This document shows, one piece after another, positions 8,135 to 15,766 of a DNA stretch of 64,000 nucleotides. The position numbers and the translations under genes are program-made. This DNA is from Agromyces sp. Marseille-P2726. Its GTDB lineage: Bacteria > Actinomycetota > Actinomycetes > Actinomycetales > Microbacteriaceae. The notes beneath the pieces were generated by a model that was not told the origin of the DNA, ran no database searches, and saw only the letters and a list, made by a program, of their open reading frames with translations. Where the stretch lies: NCBI RefSeq assembly GCF_902809835.1, contig NZ_CADDWM010000004.1, forward strand, positions 1-64,000. Direction: 5' to 3'. How positions within the stretch are numbered: position 1 is the first letter of the stretch; every line of letters begins with the position of its first letter.

Positions 8135-9292
8135 TCAGTTGCCGCCCTCTTGGAGTTCGACCTCGATCGGCTCGAAGCCCTCTCCGGTGAGGTCGAGGTC
8201 TTCGCCTTCGAGCTCGTCGAGCGCCCGCTGGATGTACTCGTTGGTCCAGGCGGTCGCCGGCGGCTCCTCGGTGATGAGACGGGCGCCGGTCTCGTTCACG
8301 GCCGCGAGCGCGCCATCGACCGTCTTCTGGAACGCCGCCTCGTCGATCACGCCGATGCCGTCAGGCGCCGGCCAGATGAGCTTGTTGGTCTCGTTGACCA
8401 TCCAGAGCTCGTGGCTCGGGCCCCAGCCGGAGCCGGCGGCGATGGTGATCTCCGACGCCTCCTCGGGGTTCTCGGCCGCGTAGATCCAGCCCTTGATGAC
8501 GGCTTTGAGGAACGCGACCGTGGTGTCCTGGTACTCCTCGTCGTTCTCGAGACGCTCGGTGTCGGCCCAGATCGCGTCCTGGAGCATGGCGCCCTCGGTG
8601 TCCTCGTAGTTGATGACGTTGAAGTCCTCGGGCTGGTAGAGCTCGCCGGTGTCGGGGTTCACCGTCTCGAGGAGCTGCGCGTACTCGTTGTAGGTCATCG
8701 CCTGAGCCGCGTCGATGTCGCCCTGCAGGAACGCGTTCATGTTGAAGTCCTGCGTGATGATCTGCACGGTCGTCGAATCGAGTCCTTCATCGGCCATGGC
8801 CGCGAAGATCTCCCACTCGTTGCCGAAGCCCCACGATCCGATCTTCTTCCCCTCGAAGTCCGCGACCGAGGTGATGCCCGAATCGGCCCACGACACCTGC
8901 AGCGTGCCCGAGCGCTGGAAGATCTGTGCGATCTCGGTGAGGTTGGCGCCCTGCTCGATGGAGCCGAGCACCTTCGGCACCCAGGCGATCGCGTAGTCCA
9001 CGTCGCCGTTCGCGAGCGCGTCCTGCGGCACGATGTCGCCGCCCGAGGGGATGATCTCGACGTCGAGACCCTCCTCCTCGAAGTAGCCGAGCTCCTGGGC
9101 CGCGAAGTAACCGGCGAACTGGCCCTGGGGCAGCCACTGGAGTTGGAGCTTCACCGGCGTGAGGTCGCCGCCGCCGCCGTCGGCGCCGTCGGTCTCACCC
9201 GACCCGCCGCCGGCCGAACATGCGGTGAAGACGAGGGATGCCGCGAGCGCGAGCCCTCCGATCGTCGCGAGGCGACGTCTGCTGTGGTTCAT
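8135..9292 (-). CDS. ABC transporter substrate-binding lipoprotein (NMT1/THI5-like)
   Basis: Extracytoplasmic solute receptor of 385 residues. The start ATG at 9292 begins a lipoprotein signal: MNHSRRRLATIGG, a hydrophobic core, then the lipobox LVFTACSAG with Cys at about 27. The mature part opens with a Gly/Asp-rich linker and LQLQWLPQGQFAGYFAAQE, the hallmark of NMT1/THI5-like receptors for pyrimidines, riboflavin, thiamine precursors or hydantoins. It is the fourth component of a four-gene importer whose ATPase and two permeases lie just upstream in the same operon. Operon context points to a pyrimidine, hydantoin or related ureide as ligand. Confidence 0.9.
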   Translation of the reverse strand: MNHSRRRLATIGGLALAASLVFTACSAGGGSGETDGADGGGGDLTPVKLQLQWLPQGQFAGYFAAQELGYFEEEGLDVEIIPSGGDIVPQDALANGDVDYAIAWVPKVLGSIEQGANLTEIAQIFQRSGTLQVSWADSGITSVADFEGKKIGSWGFGNEWEIFAAMADEGLDSTTVQIITQDFNMNAFLQGDIDAAQAMTYNEYAQLLETVNPDTGELYQPEDFNVINYEDTEGAMLQDAIWADTERLENDEEYQDTTVAFLKAVIKGWIYAAENPEEASEITIAAGSGWGPSHELWMVNETNKLIWPAPDGIGVIDEAAFQKTVDGALAAVNETGARLITEEPPATAWTNEYIQRALDELEGEDLDLTGEGFEPIEVELQEGGN

Positions 9293-9347
9293 GTCAGTGC
9301 CTTCCTGTTCTCGGTGCGTGCGGTGGTGGGGGTCTCGGGGCGGGTGG

Positions 9348-10181
9348 TCATCGCGGCCCCCTTCGAGGAGCGTGCGGCTGCAGCAGCCGTTCGAGGCCGA
9401 GCGTGACGAGGTAGAAGAGCAGGCCGAGCACGATGGATGCCACGACGTAGGCCCATGCCCGCGCGTATGCGCTCGACGCGGCCGACGTCGAGATCTGCGC
9501 ACCGAGCCCACCGCGCGGGCCGCCGAAGTACTCGGCGACGAGTGCCGAGATGACGGCGAGCGACGAGGCGATGCGGATGCCCGTGAGGATGAACGGTCGC
9601 GCCGTCGGAAGGGTGAGCGTGCGCAGGACCTGACCCGACGTCGCGGCGTACGCCTTCATGAGGTCGCGGTGCACTGGTTGCGTCTGCCGGAAGCCGCGCA
9701 GCGTGTTCAGGAACACCGGCACGAACGACGCGAGCGCCGCGATCGCCTGGCGGCCGAACTGGCTGTCGGCGCCGAACATCGAGTTGAGCACGGGCGCCAG
9801 GGCGACGATCGGGATCACCGCCAGCGCCGCGACCAGCGGGGCGCTCATCTGGTCCATCGCCCGCCAGCGGGCCGCGAGGGCCGCGAGCAGGATGCCGAGG
9901 ATGGAACCCACGATCAGGCCGACGAGCGAGTTGATGCCCGTGATGAGCATCGCCGCCGCGATCGACGGCCAGTAGGCGATGAACTCCTCGATGATCGAGG
10001 CGGGGCTCGGCAGCAGGTAGTCGGAGACACCGACGACGCTCACGAGGAACTGCCAGATGCCGAGCACGATGAGCCCCACGGCGATGGGCGCGACGACGCG
10101 CAGGGTCGTCTCGGTGCGCGGGCTCATGCGTCGCGAACCGGGTCGTCGGTCGCCCACGGGCACGGACGCGGTGGCCGTCAT
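9348..10181 (-). CDS. ABC transporter permease (NMT1/SsuC-type importer, second permease)
   Basis: Integral membrane subunit of 277 residues with about six helices. The first is at about 27-48 (VVAPIAVGLIVLGIWQFLV). The binding-protein-dependent transport inner-membrane motif, which docks the ATPase, lies around 155-190 (FRQTQPVHRDLMKAYAATSG onward). The start overlaps the ATPase stop by 4 bp. Having two different permeases in one operon implies a heterodimeric membrane channel. Confidence 0.9.
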   Translation of the reverse strand: MTATASVPVGDRRPGSRRMSPRTETTLRVVAPIAVGLIVLGIWQFLVSVVGVSDYLLPSPASIIEEFIAYWPSIAAAMLITGINSLVGLIVGSILGILLAALAARWRAMDQMSAPLVAALAVIPIVALAPVLNSMFGADSQFGRQAIAALASFVPVFLNTLRGFRQTQPVHRDLMKAYAATSGQVLRTLTLPTARPFILTGIRIASSLAVISALVAEYFGGPRGGLGAQISTSAASSAYARAWAYVVASIVLGLLFYLVTLGLERLLQPHAPRRGPR

Positions 10182-11062
10182 CTCGTCTCCACTCCGCGGG
10201 CGCCGGACGCCACCGGGGAGCCGCCGTGCAGGGCCTCGCGCACCGCAGTGACCATGTCGAAGAACGCGCGCTCTTCGCGCAGCTCTTCAGTGCGCGCAGC
10301 CCGTCTGGCGTCGGCACCGAGCCGCATCGGGACGATCTCGCGGATGCGGCCGGGCCGCGGCGACATCACCACGACGCGGTCGGAGAGGAACACGGCCTCG
10401 GGAATCGAGTGCGTCACGAACACGACCGCGGCCCCCGTCTCGGCCGAGATGCGCACCAGCTCGGTCTGCATCTTCTCGCGCGTCATCTCGTCGAGGGCGC
10501 CGAACGGCTCGTCCATGAGCAGCAGTCGCGGTTGCTCGGCGAGCGCGCGGGCGATCGCGACGCGCTGCTGCATGCCGCCCGAGAGCTGATCGGGATAACG
10601 GTCGGCGAAATCGGCGAGGCCCACCATCTCGAGCAGCTCTGCCACGCGGGAGGAACGGGCGGCGGATGCCACGCCATGCAGCTCGAGCGGAACGGCGACG
10701 TTCGCCGACACCGTGCGCCAGGGCAGGAGGCCGGCCGACTGGAACGCGATGCCGTACTCCTGGTCGAGTCGAGCCTGCTTGGCCGACTTCTCGAAGACGG
10801 TGACGCTGCCCACGCTCGGCTCATCGAGATCGGCGATGAGCCGCATGAGCGTCGACTTGCCGCAGCCGCTCGGGCCGATGAGCGAGACGAACTCACCGGC
10901 TGCGACGCTGAGGTCGACGGACTCGAGCGCGTGCACGTCGCCGGCACGGGTCTGGAACACCTTGTCGACACCGCTCACCTCGACCGCGGCCTCCGCGGGC
11001 TGAGGAGGCGCGCCGGCGCCGTCTCGAAACCCGGGGCCGGTCTGGGACTCGTGAAGGCTCAT
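10178..11062 (-). CDS. ABC transporter ATP-binding protein (SsuB/TauB/ThiZ type)
   Basis: Cytoplasmic ATPase of 294 residues powering the importer. The Walker A GPSGCGKST is at about 64-72, the Q-loop in GIAFQSAGLLPW, the ABC signature LSGGMQQRVAIARAL, Walker B LLLMDEPFGALD and the switch His in VTHS. Start ATG 11062 overlaps the upstream permease by 4 bp and the stop overlaps the next permease by 4 bp, giving tight translational coupling. The Pro/Ala-rich first 27 residues precede the domain. Confidence 0.93.
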   Translation of the reverse strand: MSLHESQTGPGFRDGAGAPPQPAEAAVEVSGVDKVFQTRAGDVHALESVDLSVAAGEFVSLIGPSGCGKSTLMRLIADLDEPSVGSVTVFEKSAKQARLDQEYGIAFQSAGLLPWRTVSANVAVPLELHGVASAARSSRVAELLEMVGLADFADRYPDQLSGGMQQRVAIARALAEQPRLLLMDEPFGALDEMTREKMQTELVRISAETGAAVVFVTHSIPEAVFLSDRVVVMSPRPGRIREIVPMRLGADARRAARTEELREERAFFDMVTAVREALHGGSPVASGARGVETR

Positions 11063-12033
11063 GCGGCCTCCTCCGTTCGTCGGTAGTTCTTGAGGATGAC
11101 GCCGAGCAGTGCGACGGAGCCCGCGGCAACGAGCCCGAGCACGATCGCGCCGAAGATCGGTCCCCATGCCTTCGCCGGGTCGCCCGACGCCTGGCCGGCG
11201 AACTGGATGAGCAGGCGCCCGATGCCACCCTGCAGGCCGGTCGACACCTCGGCGACGACGGCGCCGACGACGGCGTTGGCGGCCCCGAGCCGGAGTGCTG
11301 GGAGCAGGTAGGGAACCGCCGCCGGGAACCGCAGCTTGACGAGCGTCGACCAGTAGCCGGCCGCGTACACGTGCATGAGCTCCTCGTGGATGCGGTCGGG
11401 CGACTGGAGCCCCTTCAGCGCTCCGACCGCGATGGGGAAGAACGCGAGGTAGCTCGCGATGAGGGCGACCGACATCCAGTCCTGCCATTGGAAGGAGCCG
11501 ATCTCGACTCTCGAGCCCCAGCTCTTCACCACGGGCGCGAAGGCGATGAGCGGAACGGTCTGACTGAGCACGATCCACGGCAGCAGGCCCCATTCGGCGA
11601 TGCGCCAGCGCTGCATCACGAGGGCGAGCCCGATCCCCACGACGAGACCGACAAGCCAACCCACCGCGGCGATCCCCAGCGTCGTGAGCGCTCCGAGGGT
11701 GATGACGAGCCAGAGCGGCTGCGCCGAAGCCGAGCGTGTGACCGGTTCGGCGAGACGGGCGAGCATGTCCCAGACGTGCGGCATCGCGAGGTCGGTCGAC
11801 CGGGGCAGCACGCGGGCACCGCCGATCACCACGCCATCGGCCGGGGCGAGCAGCTTGTAGCCCTCCCAGATGAGCACGACGACGAGGATTCCGACGACCC
11901 CCCACAGCACGGTCAGGAGCCGGCGGGTCGAGGAGCGTGAAGGGCGTCTCGAGACCCTTCGGTCGCCCGGCTCGCCGGGTCTCGAGACACGGGCTTCGCC
12001 CGTTCCTCGACCAGCAGATTGGACGGTCGTCAT
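11059..12033 (-). CDS. ABC transporter permease with repeat-derived N-terminus
   Basis: Membrane subunit of 324 residues in the pyrimidine-operon importer. Helices begin about residue 40 (LLTVLWGVVGILVVVLIWEG), and the ATPase-docking loop is near ALKGLQSPDRIHEELMHVYA. The start at ATG 12033 overlaps the LLM gene stop by 4 bp (ATGA). Residues about 5-36 (SAGRGTGEARVSRPG, then EPGDRRVSRRPSRSS) are encoded by the palindromic repeat at 11925-12019, so the cytoplasmic N-terminus is largely repeat-derived. If translation instead started within the transmembrane frame there is no good ATG, so the repeat is probably translated. Confidence 0.85.
   Translation of the reverse strand: MTTVQSAGRGTGEARVSRPGEPGDRRVSRRPSRSSTRRLLTVLWGVVGILVVVLIWEGYKLLAPADGVVIGGARVLPRSTDLAMPHVWDMLARLAEPVTRSASAQPLWLVITLGALTTLGIAAVGWLVGLVVGIGLALVMQRWRIAEWGLLPWIVLSQTVPLIAFAPVVKSWGSRVEIGSFQWQDWMSVALIASYLAFFPIAVGALKGLQSPDRIHEELMHVYAAGYWSTLVKLRFPAAVPYLLPALRLGAANAVVGAVVAEVSTGLQGGIGRLLIQFAGQASGDPAKAWGPIFGAIVLGLVAAGSVALLGVILKNYRRTEEAA
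11925..12019. repeat. Palindromic repeat, in-frame copy B (permease N-terminus)
   Basis: Two inverted half-elements: GGTCGAGGAG...GGCGTCTCGAGAC on the left and GTCTCGAGACACGGGC...TTCCTCGACCAGCAG on the right, with CGGCTCGCCG between them. The whole block could fold into one long stem. It lies just inside the permease gene that starts at 12033 and is open in the permease frame. Confidence 0.85.
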
Positions 12034-13046
12034 GCCTTGGCCGTGATGTGCTCGGACATCGCGGGGATCACGGTCTCCCCGTAGACGCGGAGGGTCTCCT
12101 CCTTGTTGTCGTGCTGCAGGTAGCCCGCGAACTGGTCGACGCCGAGTTCCGCCAGCTGCCTCAGCTTGTCGATGTGCTGGTCGGCCGTGCCGAACAGGCA
12201 GAAGCGGTCGACGATCTCGTCGGGGACGAAGTCCGTGTGCACGTTGCCGGCTCGCCCGTGCTCGTTGTAGTCGTAGCCCTCGCGGCCCTTGATGTAGTCG
12301 GTCAGGGCGTCGGGCACCGTGCCGTGCTTGCCGTACTTCGCGACGATGTCGGCGACGTGATTGCCCACCATGCCGCCGAACCACCGGCACTGGTCGCGCA
12401 TGTGCTCCCAGTCGTCGCCGATGTAGAACGGCGCCGCCACGCAGAACTTGACCGACATCGGGTCGCGGCCCGCCGCCTCCGCGGCATCCCGCACATGCTT
12501 GATCATCCAGGCGGCGATGTCGACGTCGGCGAGCTGCAGGATGAACCCGTCGCCCACCTCGCCAGCCACGGTCAGGGCCATCGGCCCGTACGCCGCGACC
12601 CAGACCTCCAACTCGGATCCGCGACTCCACGGGAACTGGATCGTCGACCCGTTGTACTCCACCGGACGCGAGTTCGCCAGTTCCCTGATCACGTGGATCG
12701 ACTCGCGAAGCTCCTTGATCGTGGTGGGCTTGCCGTTGGTGACCCGCACGGCGGAGTCGCCCCGCCCGATTCCGCAGACAGTGCGGTTGCCGAACATCTC
12801 GTTGAGGGTCGCGAACACCGACGCCGTCACCGTCCAGTCGCGCGTGGCCGGGTTGGTCACGAACGGGCCCACCTTGATGCGGTCGGTCTCGGCCAGGATC
12901 TGGCTGTAGATGACGTAAGGCTCCTGCCACAGGATGTGGGAGTCGAACGTCCACACGTGCGTGAACCCGTGCACCTCGGCGAGCTTCGCGAGCTGGACGG
13001 TGCGGGACGCCGGCGGGTTGGTCTGGAGGACCGCTCCGAATTCCAT
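12030..13046 (-). CDS. LLM-class flavin/F420-dependent oxidoreductase (CPS_4043-like family)
   Basis: Luciferase-like (beta/alpha)8-barrel protein of 338 residues, related to methylenetetrahydromethanopterin reductases that use coenzyme F420. Visible features are the N-terminal strand MEFGAVLQTNPPASRTVQ, HVWTFDSHILWQEPY (about 30-44) and the central EVWVAAYGPMALTVAGEVGD strand-loop that in LLM barrels contacts the cofactor. I believe it belongs to the family NCBI models as a putative F420-dependent oxidoreductase often found beside hydantoinase genes (recalled, not searched). It lies between dihydropyrimidinase and the importer, and no classical dihydropyrimidine dehydrogenase is in the operon, so it may supply the redox step. 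Confidence 0.87.
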   Translation of the reverse strand: MEFGAVLQTNPPASRTVQLAKLAEVHGFTHVWTFDSHILWQEPYVIYSQILAETDRIKVGPFVTNPATRDWTVTASVFATLNEMFGNRTVCGIGRGDSAVRVTNGKPTTIKELRESIHVIRELANSRPVEYNGSTIQFPWSRGSELEVWVAAYGPMALTVAGEVGDGFILQLADVDIAAWMIKHVRDAAEAAGRDPMSVKFCVAAPFYIGDDWEHMRDQCRWFGGMVGNHVADIVAKYGKHGTVPDALTDYIKGREGYDYNEHGRAGNVHTDFVPDEIVDRFCLFGTADQHIDKLRQLAELGVDQFAGYLQHDNKEETLRVYGETVIPAMSEHITAKA

Positions 13047-13068
13047 CCCGTGCTCCTTTCGTGTTCTG

Positions 13069-13155
13069 TGGGTTGAGGAGCCGCCGCAGGCGGCGTCTCG
13101 AAACCATCGGGTTCGGGTTTCGAGACGGCGCTGACACGCCTCCTCAACCCGCAGG
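13069..13155. repeat. Palindromic repeat, intergenic copy C
   Basis: Fills the gap between the LLM gene (start 13046) and hydA (stop 13161). The arms are GGGTTGAGGAGCCGCC...GTCTCGAAAC and GTTTCGAGACGGCG...CTCCTCAACCCGCAG, an imperfect inverted pair. This copy has TTGAGGAG instead of TCGAGGAG. Confidence 0.8.
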
Positions 13156-13160
13156 GGTGT

Positions 13161-14597
13161 TCAGATGAGGTACTGACTCAGGCCGCGCTTGAGGAAGCGG
13201 CCGTCGCCCTTCGCGCCGAGGTACTCGTCGCCGTCCACGACGACCTTTCCGCGCGAGAGCACCGTGTCGACGTGGCCGTCGATCTCGTAGCCCTCCCACG
13301 CGGAGTAGTCCATGTTCATGTGGTGGGTCTTCTCGAGCCCGATCGACGTGTGGCCGTTCGGGTCGTAGACGACGATGTCGGCGTCGGCGCCGGGCTGGAT
13401 GACCCCCTTCGTGCCGTAGAGGCCGAACATGCGGGCCGGCGTGGTGCTCGTGAGCTCCACCCAGCGCTCGAGCGTGATCTCACCGGTCACGACGCCCTGG
13501 TACATGAGGTCCATGCGGTGCTCGATCGAGCCGATGCCGTTCGGGATCTTGCGGAAGTCGCCGAGCCCGAGCTCCTTCTGGTCCTTCATGCAGAACGGGC
13601 AGTGGTCGGTCGAGACCATCTGCAGGTCGTTGGTGCGCAGCGCCTGCCACATCGAGTCCTGATGGCCCTCTTCGCGGCTTCGCAGCGGCGTCGAGCAGAC
13701 CCACTTCGCCCCCTCGAAGGCGCCCCATTCGTCGCTCTTCGCACCGAGCTGGTCTTCGAGCGAGAGGTACAGGTACTGCGGACACGTCTCGCCGTACACG
13801 TTCTGCCCCTTGTCGCGTGCCCAGGCGAGCTGCTCGACGGCCTGTTTCGCCGACACGTGCACGACGTAGAGCGGCGCGCCCGTGAGTTTCGCGAGCATGA
13901 TCGCCCGGTGGGTGGCCTCCTCCTCCATCTCCCACGCGCGGGCGATGCCGTGGTAGTACGGATCGGTCTTCCCCTGCTCGATGAGCTGCGCCGCGAGCAC
14001 GTCGATCGCCGGACCGTTCTCGGCGTGCATCATCGTCAGCATGCCGGTGTCCCGAGAGACCTGCATCGCACGCAGCACCTGCGCGTCATCCGAGTAGAAC
14101 ACCCCCGGATACGCCATGAAGAGCTTGAAGCTCGACACGCCCTCGTCGGGGAGCCTCCTCATCGCGGCGAGCGACGCGTCGTTGACCTCGCCGACGATCT
14201 GGTGGAACCCGTAGTCGATCGCGCAGTTGCCCGACGCCTTCTCGTGCCAGGCGGCCAGCCCGTCTTCGATGCGCTGCCCGTACGTCTGCACCGCGAAGTC
14301 GATGATCGACGTGGTGCCGCCGTGCGCCGCCGCCCGGGTGCCCGATTCGAAGGTGTCGGATGCCTCGGTGCCGCCGAACGGCAACTGCATGTGCGTGTGC
14401 GCGTCGATGCCGCCAGGGATCACGTACTTGCCGGTCGCGTCGATGACCCGGTCGACGGATGCCGCGACATCCGTGCCCAGCAGTGTGCTCCCGGGCTCGA
14501 GCACGGCCCGGATCGTCTCGCCGTCGATGAGCACGTCGGCCGCGGCGCGCCCGGTCGCGCTCACCACGGTTCCGCCGGAGATGAGGGTTGTCGTCAT
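13161..14597 (-). CDS. hydA: Dihydropyrimidinase (D-hydantoinase)
   Basis: Cytosolic amidohydrolase that opens dihydrouracil or dihydrothymine (and hydantoins) to N-carbamoyl-beta-amino acids. Its 478 residues match the family. Metal ligands His67 and His69 lie in GGIDAHTHMQLP, the bridging carboxylated lysine is about 158 in SSFKLFMAYPG, and further ligands are in MHAENG and YVVHVS. Signature segments GTTSIIDFAVQ and STDHCPFC are present. It sits directly downstream of a beta-ureidopropionase gene, which takes the next step. Hydantoin instead of dihydropyrimidine as natural substrate cannot be excluded. Confidence 0.95.
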   Translation of the reverse strand: MTTTLISGGTVVSATGRAAADVLIDGETIRAVLEPGSTLLGTDVAASVDRVIDATGKYVIPGGIDAHTHMQLPFGGTEASDTFESGTRAAAHGGTTSIIDFAVQTYGQRIEDGLAAWHEKASGNCAIDYGFHQIVGEVNDASLAAMRRLPDEGVSSFKLFMAYPGVFYSDDAQVLRAMQVSRDTGMLTMMHAENGPAIDVLAAQLIEQGKTDPYYHGIARAWEMEEEATHRAIMLAKLTGAPLYVVHVSAKQAVEQLAWARDKGQNVYGETCPQYLYLSLEDQLGAKSDEWGAFEGAKWVCSTPLRSREEGHQDSMWQALRTNDLQMVSTDHCPFCMKDQKELGLGDFRKIPNGIGSIEHRMDLMYQGVVTGEITLERWVELTSTTPARMFGLYGTKGVIQPGADADIVVYDPNGHTSIGLEKTHHMNMDYSAWEGYEIDGHVDTVLSRGKVVVDGDEYLGAKGDGRFLKRGLSQYLI

Positions 14598-14618
14598 GTG
14601 TGGAGCTCTCCTTCAGGT

Positions 14619-14705
14619 CTGCGGGTTGAGGAGGACGCGGAGCATCCGTCTCGAAACCGGTCGTTGAGGGTTTCGAGACACGCCTTCGGCGCTCCTCAAC
14701 CCCCG
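14619..14705. repeat. Palindromic repeat, intergenic copy D
   Basis: Occupies the hydA-nitrilase gap. The arms CTGCGGGTTGAGGAGGAC...CCGTCTCGAAACC and GGTTTCGAGACACGCC...GCTCCTCAACCCCCGG are inverted. It is almost the same type as copy C 1.5 kb away, and the two flank hydA. Confidence 0.8.
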
Positions 14706-14712
14706 GAGTGGA

Positions 14713-15561
14713 CTACGGCTTGGGAATGGCCGTGTAGGAGTCGGGGCGACGGTCGCGGTAGAACTGCCACGTGTTGCGCACCTCGCGGATGAGGTCGAGG
14801 TCGAGGTCGCGGATCACGACCTCTTCATGCTCGTCGGAGCCGTAGTCGCCCACGAGGTTGCCGCGCGGATCGACGAACTGGCTCGAGCCGTAGAACGTCA
14901 CGGCGAGGTCGCCGTACTCGTTGTCCTCGGTGCCGACCCGGTTGGGGGCAGCGACGAAGTACCCGTTGGCGGCGGCGGCGGCCGGCTGCTCGATCTCCCA
15001 CAGGCGGTTCGACAGCGCGGGCTTCGTGGCGTTCGGATTGAAGACGATCTGCGCGCCGTTCAGTCCCAGTTCGCGCCATCCCTCGGGGAAGTGCCGGTCG
15101 TAGCAGATGTACACGCCCACCGGGCCGACGGCCGTGTTGAAGACGGGGTAACCCAGGTTCCCGGGCCGGAAGTAGAACTTCTCCCAGAACTTGTCGAGGT
15201 TCGGGATGTGGTGCTTCCGGTACTTCCCGAGGATCGTGCCGTCGGCGTCGACGACGACCGCGGTGTTGTAGTAGACGCCGGGCTGGTCCTCCTCGTAGAT
15301 CGGGAGGATCATCACCATGCCGAGCTCCTTGGCGAGCGCTGCGAAGCGCTGCACGATCGGGCCGTCGGCCGGCTCGGCGTAGTCGTAGTACTTCACGTCC
15401 TCGGTGATGCCGAAGTACGGACCGTAGAACAGCTCCTGGAAGCAGATCACCTGGGCGCCCTGCTCCTTGGCCTGGCGGGCGAACTGCTCGTGCTTGTCGA
15501 GCATGGACTCCTTGTCGCCCGTCCACGTCGTCTGCGTGATGGCTGCTCGGACGATCGTCAT
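14713..15561 (-). CDS. Beta-ureidopropionase-type carbon-nitrogen hydrolase (nitrilase superfamily)
   Basis: Hydrolyses N-carbamoyl-beta-alanine (or the 3-aminoisobutyrate analogue) to the beta-amino acid, CO2 and ammonia. The 282-residue product has the nitrilase triad: Glu43 (CFQELFYGPYF), Lys116 (KYRKHHIPN) and Cys153 (VYICYDRHFPEG). The FPEGWRELGLNGAQIV segment is typical of carbamoyl-amidohydrolases. It is the first gene of the nine-gene minus-strand operon, with a 205-bp gap to the divergent MocR regulator. The role follows from its neighbour dihydropyrimidinase. Confidence 0.9.
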   Translation of the reverse strand: MTIVRAAITQTTWTGDKESMLDKHEQFARQAKEQGAQVICFQELFYGPYFGITEDVKYYDYAEPADGPIVQRFAALAKELGMVMILPIYEEDQPGVYYNTAVVVDADGTILGKYRKHHIPNLDKFWEKFYFRPGNLGYPVFNTAVGPVGVYICYDRHFPEGWRELGLNGAQIVFNPNATKPALSNRLWEIEQPAAAAANGYFVAAPNRVGTEDNEYGDLAVTFYGSSQFVDPRGNLVGDYGSDEHEEVVIRDLDLDLIREVRNTWQFYRDRRPDSYTAIPKP

Positions 15562-15594
15562 GTTGCCTCCTGAGTCGGTCGGCGCCGTTGCCGT

Positions 15595-15620
15595 CGCCCG
15601 GTGCGTCGGTGCACCGGGCG
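15595..15620 (-). promoter_or_regulatory. Strong hairpin in the leader of the pyrimidine operon
   Basis: A perfect 10-bp inverted repeat, CGCCCGGTGC-GTCGGT-GCACCGGGCG, lies about 34 bases upstream of the beta-ureidopropionase start on the minus strand. With a 6-base loop it would form a stable RNA stem in the 5' leader. It could also be a DNA operator. No adjoining T tract is seen. Confidence 0.45.
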
Positions 15621-15679
15621 GTGTCAGGGCGTCGAGGGGTGGATCGGTGTGCCGAAGGGGGGTGTGCCTCTTCTGTTAT

Positions 15680-15694
15680 TGTTCGGCGTGAACA
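15680..15694. promoter_or_regulatory. Candidate MocR operator in the divergent promoter region
   Basis: TGTTC-GGCGT-GAACA is a perfect 5-5-5 inverted repeat in the AT-richer part of the 205-bp gap between the pyrimidine operon and its MocR-type regulator. A second, wider dyad, GTGAA (15688-15692) and TTCAC (15707-15711), overlaps it. GntR-type proteins bind such short dyads, which makes this the most likely binding site. Confidence 0.45.
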
Positions 15695-15766
15695 TTTCTC
15701 TTGTGTTTCACTCCGTGACGCTGTGGTTAATGATCATGTCCTGTGCGTCGTGAGGAGGCAACGGTC

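Noticed and set aside
15661..15766. Riboswitch in the leader of the MocR gene or the nitrilase operon
   Set aside because: Only simple palindromes; no conserved multi-helix core could be recognised, and the hairpin at 15595 has no expression platform in view.
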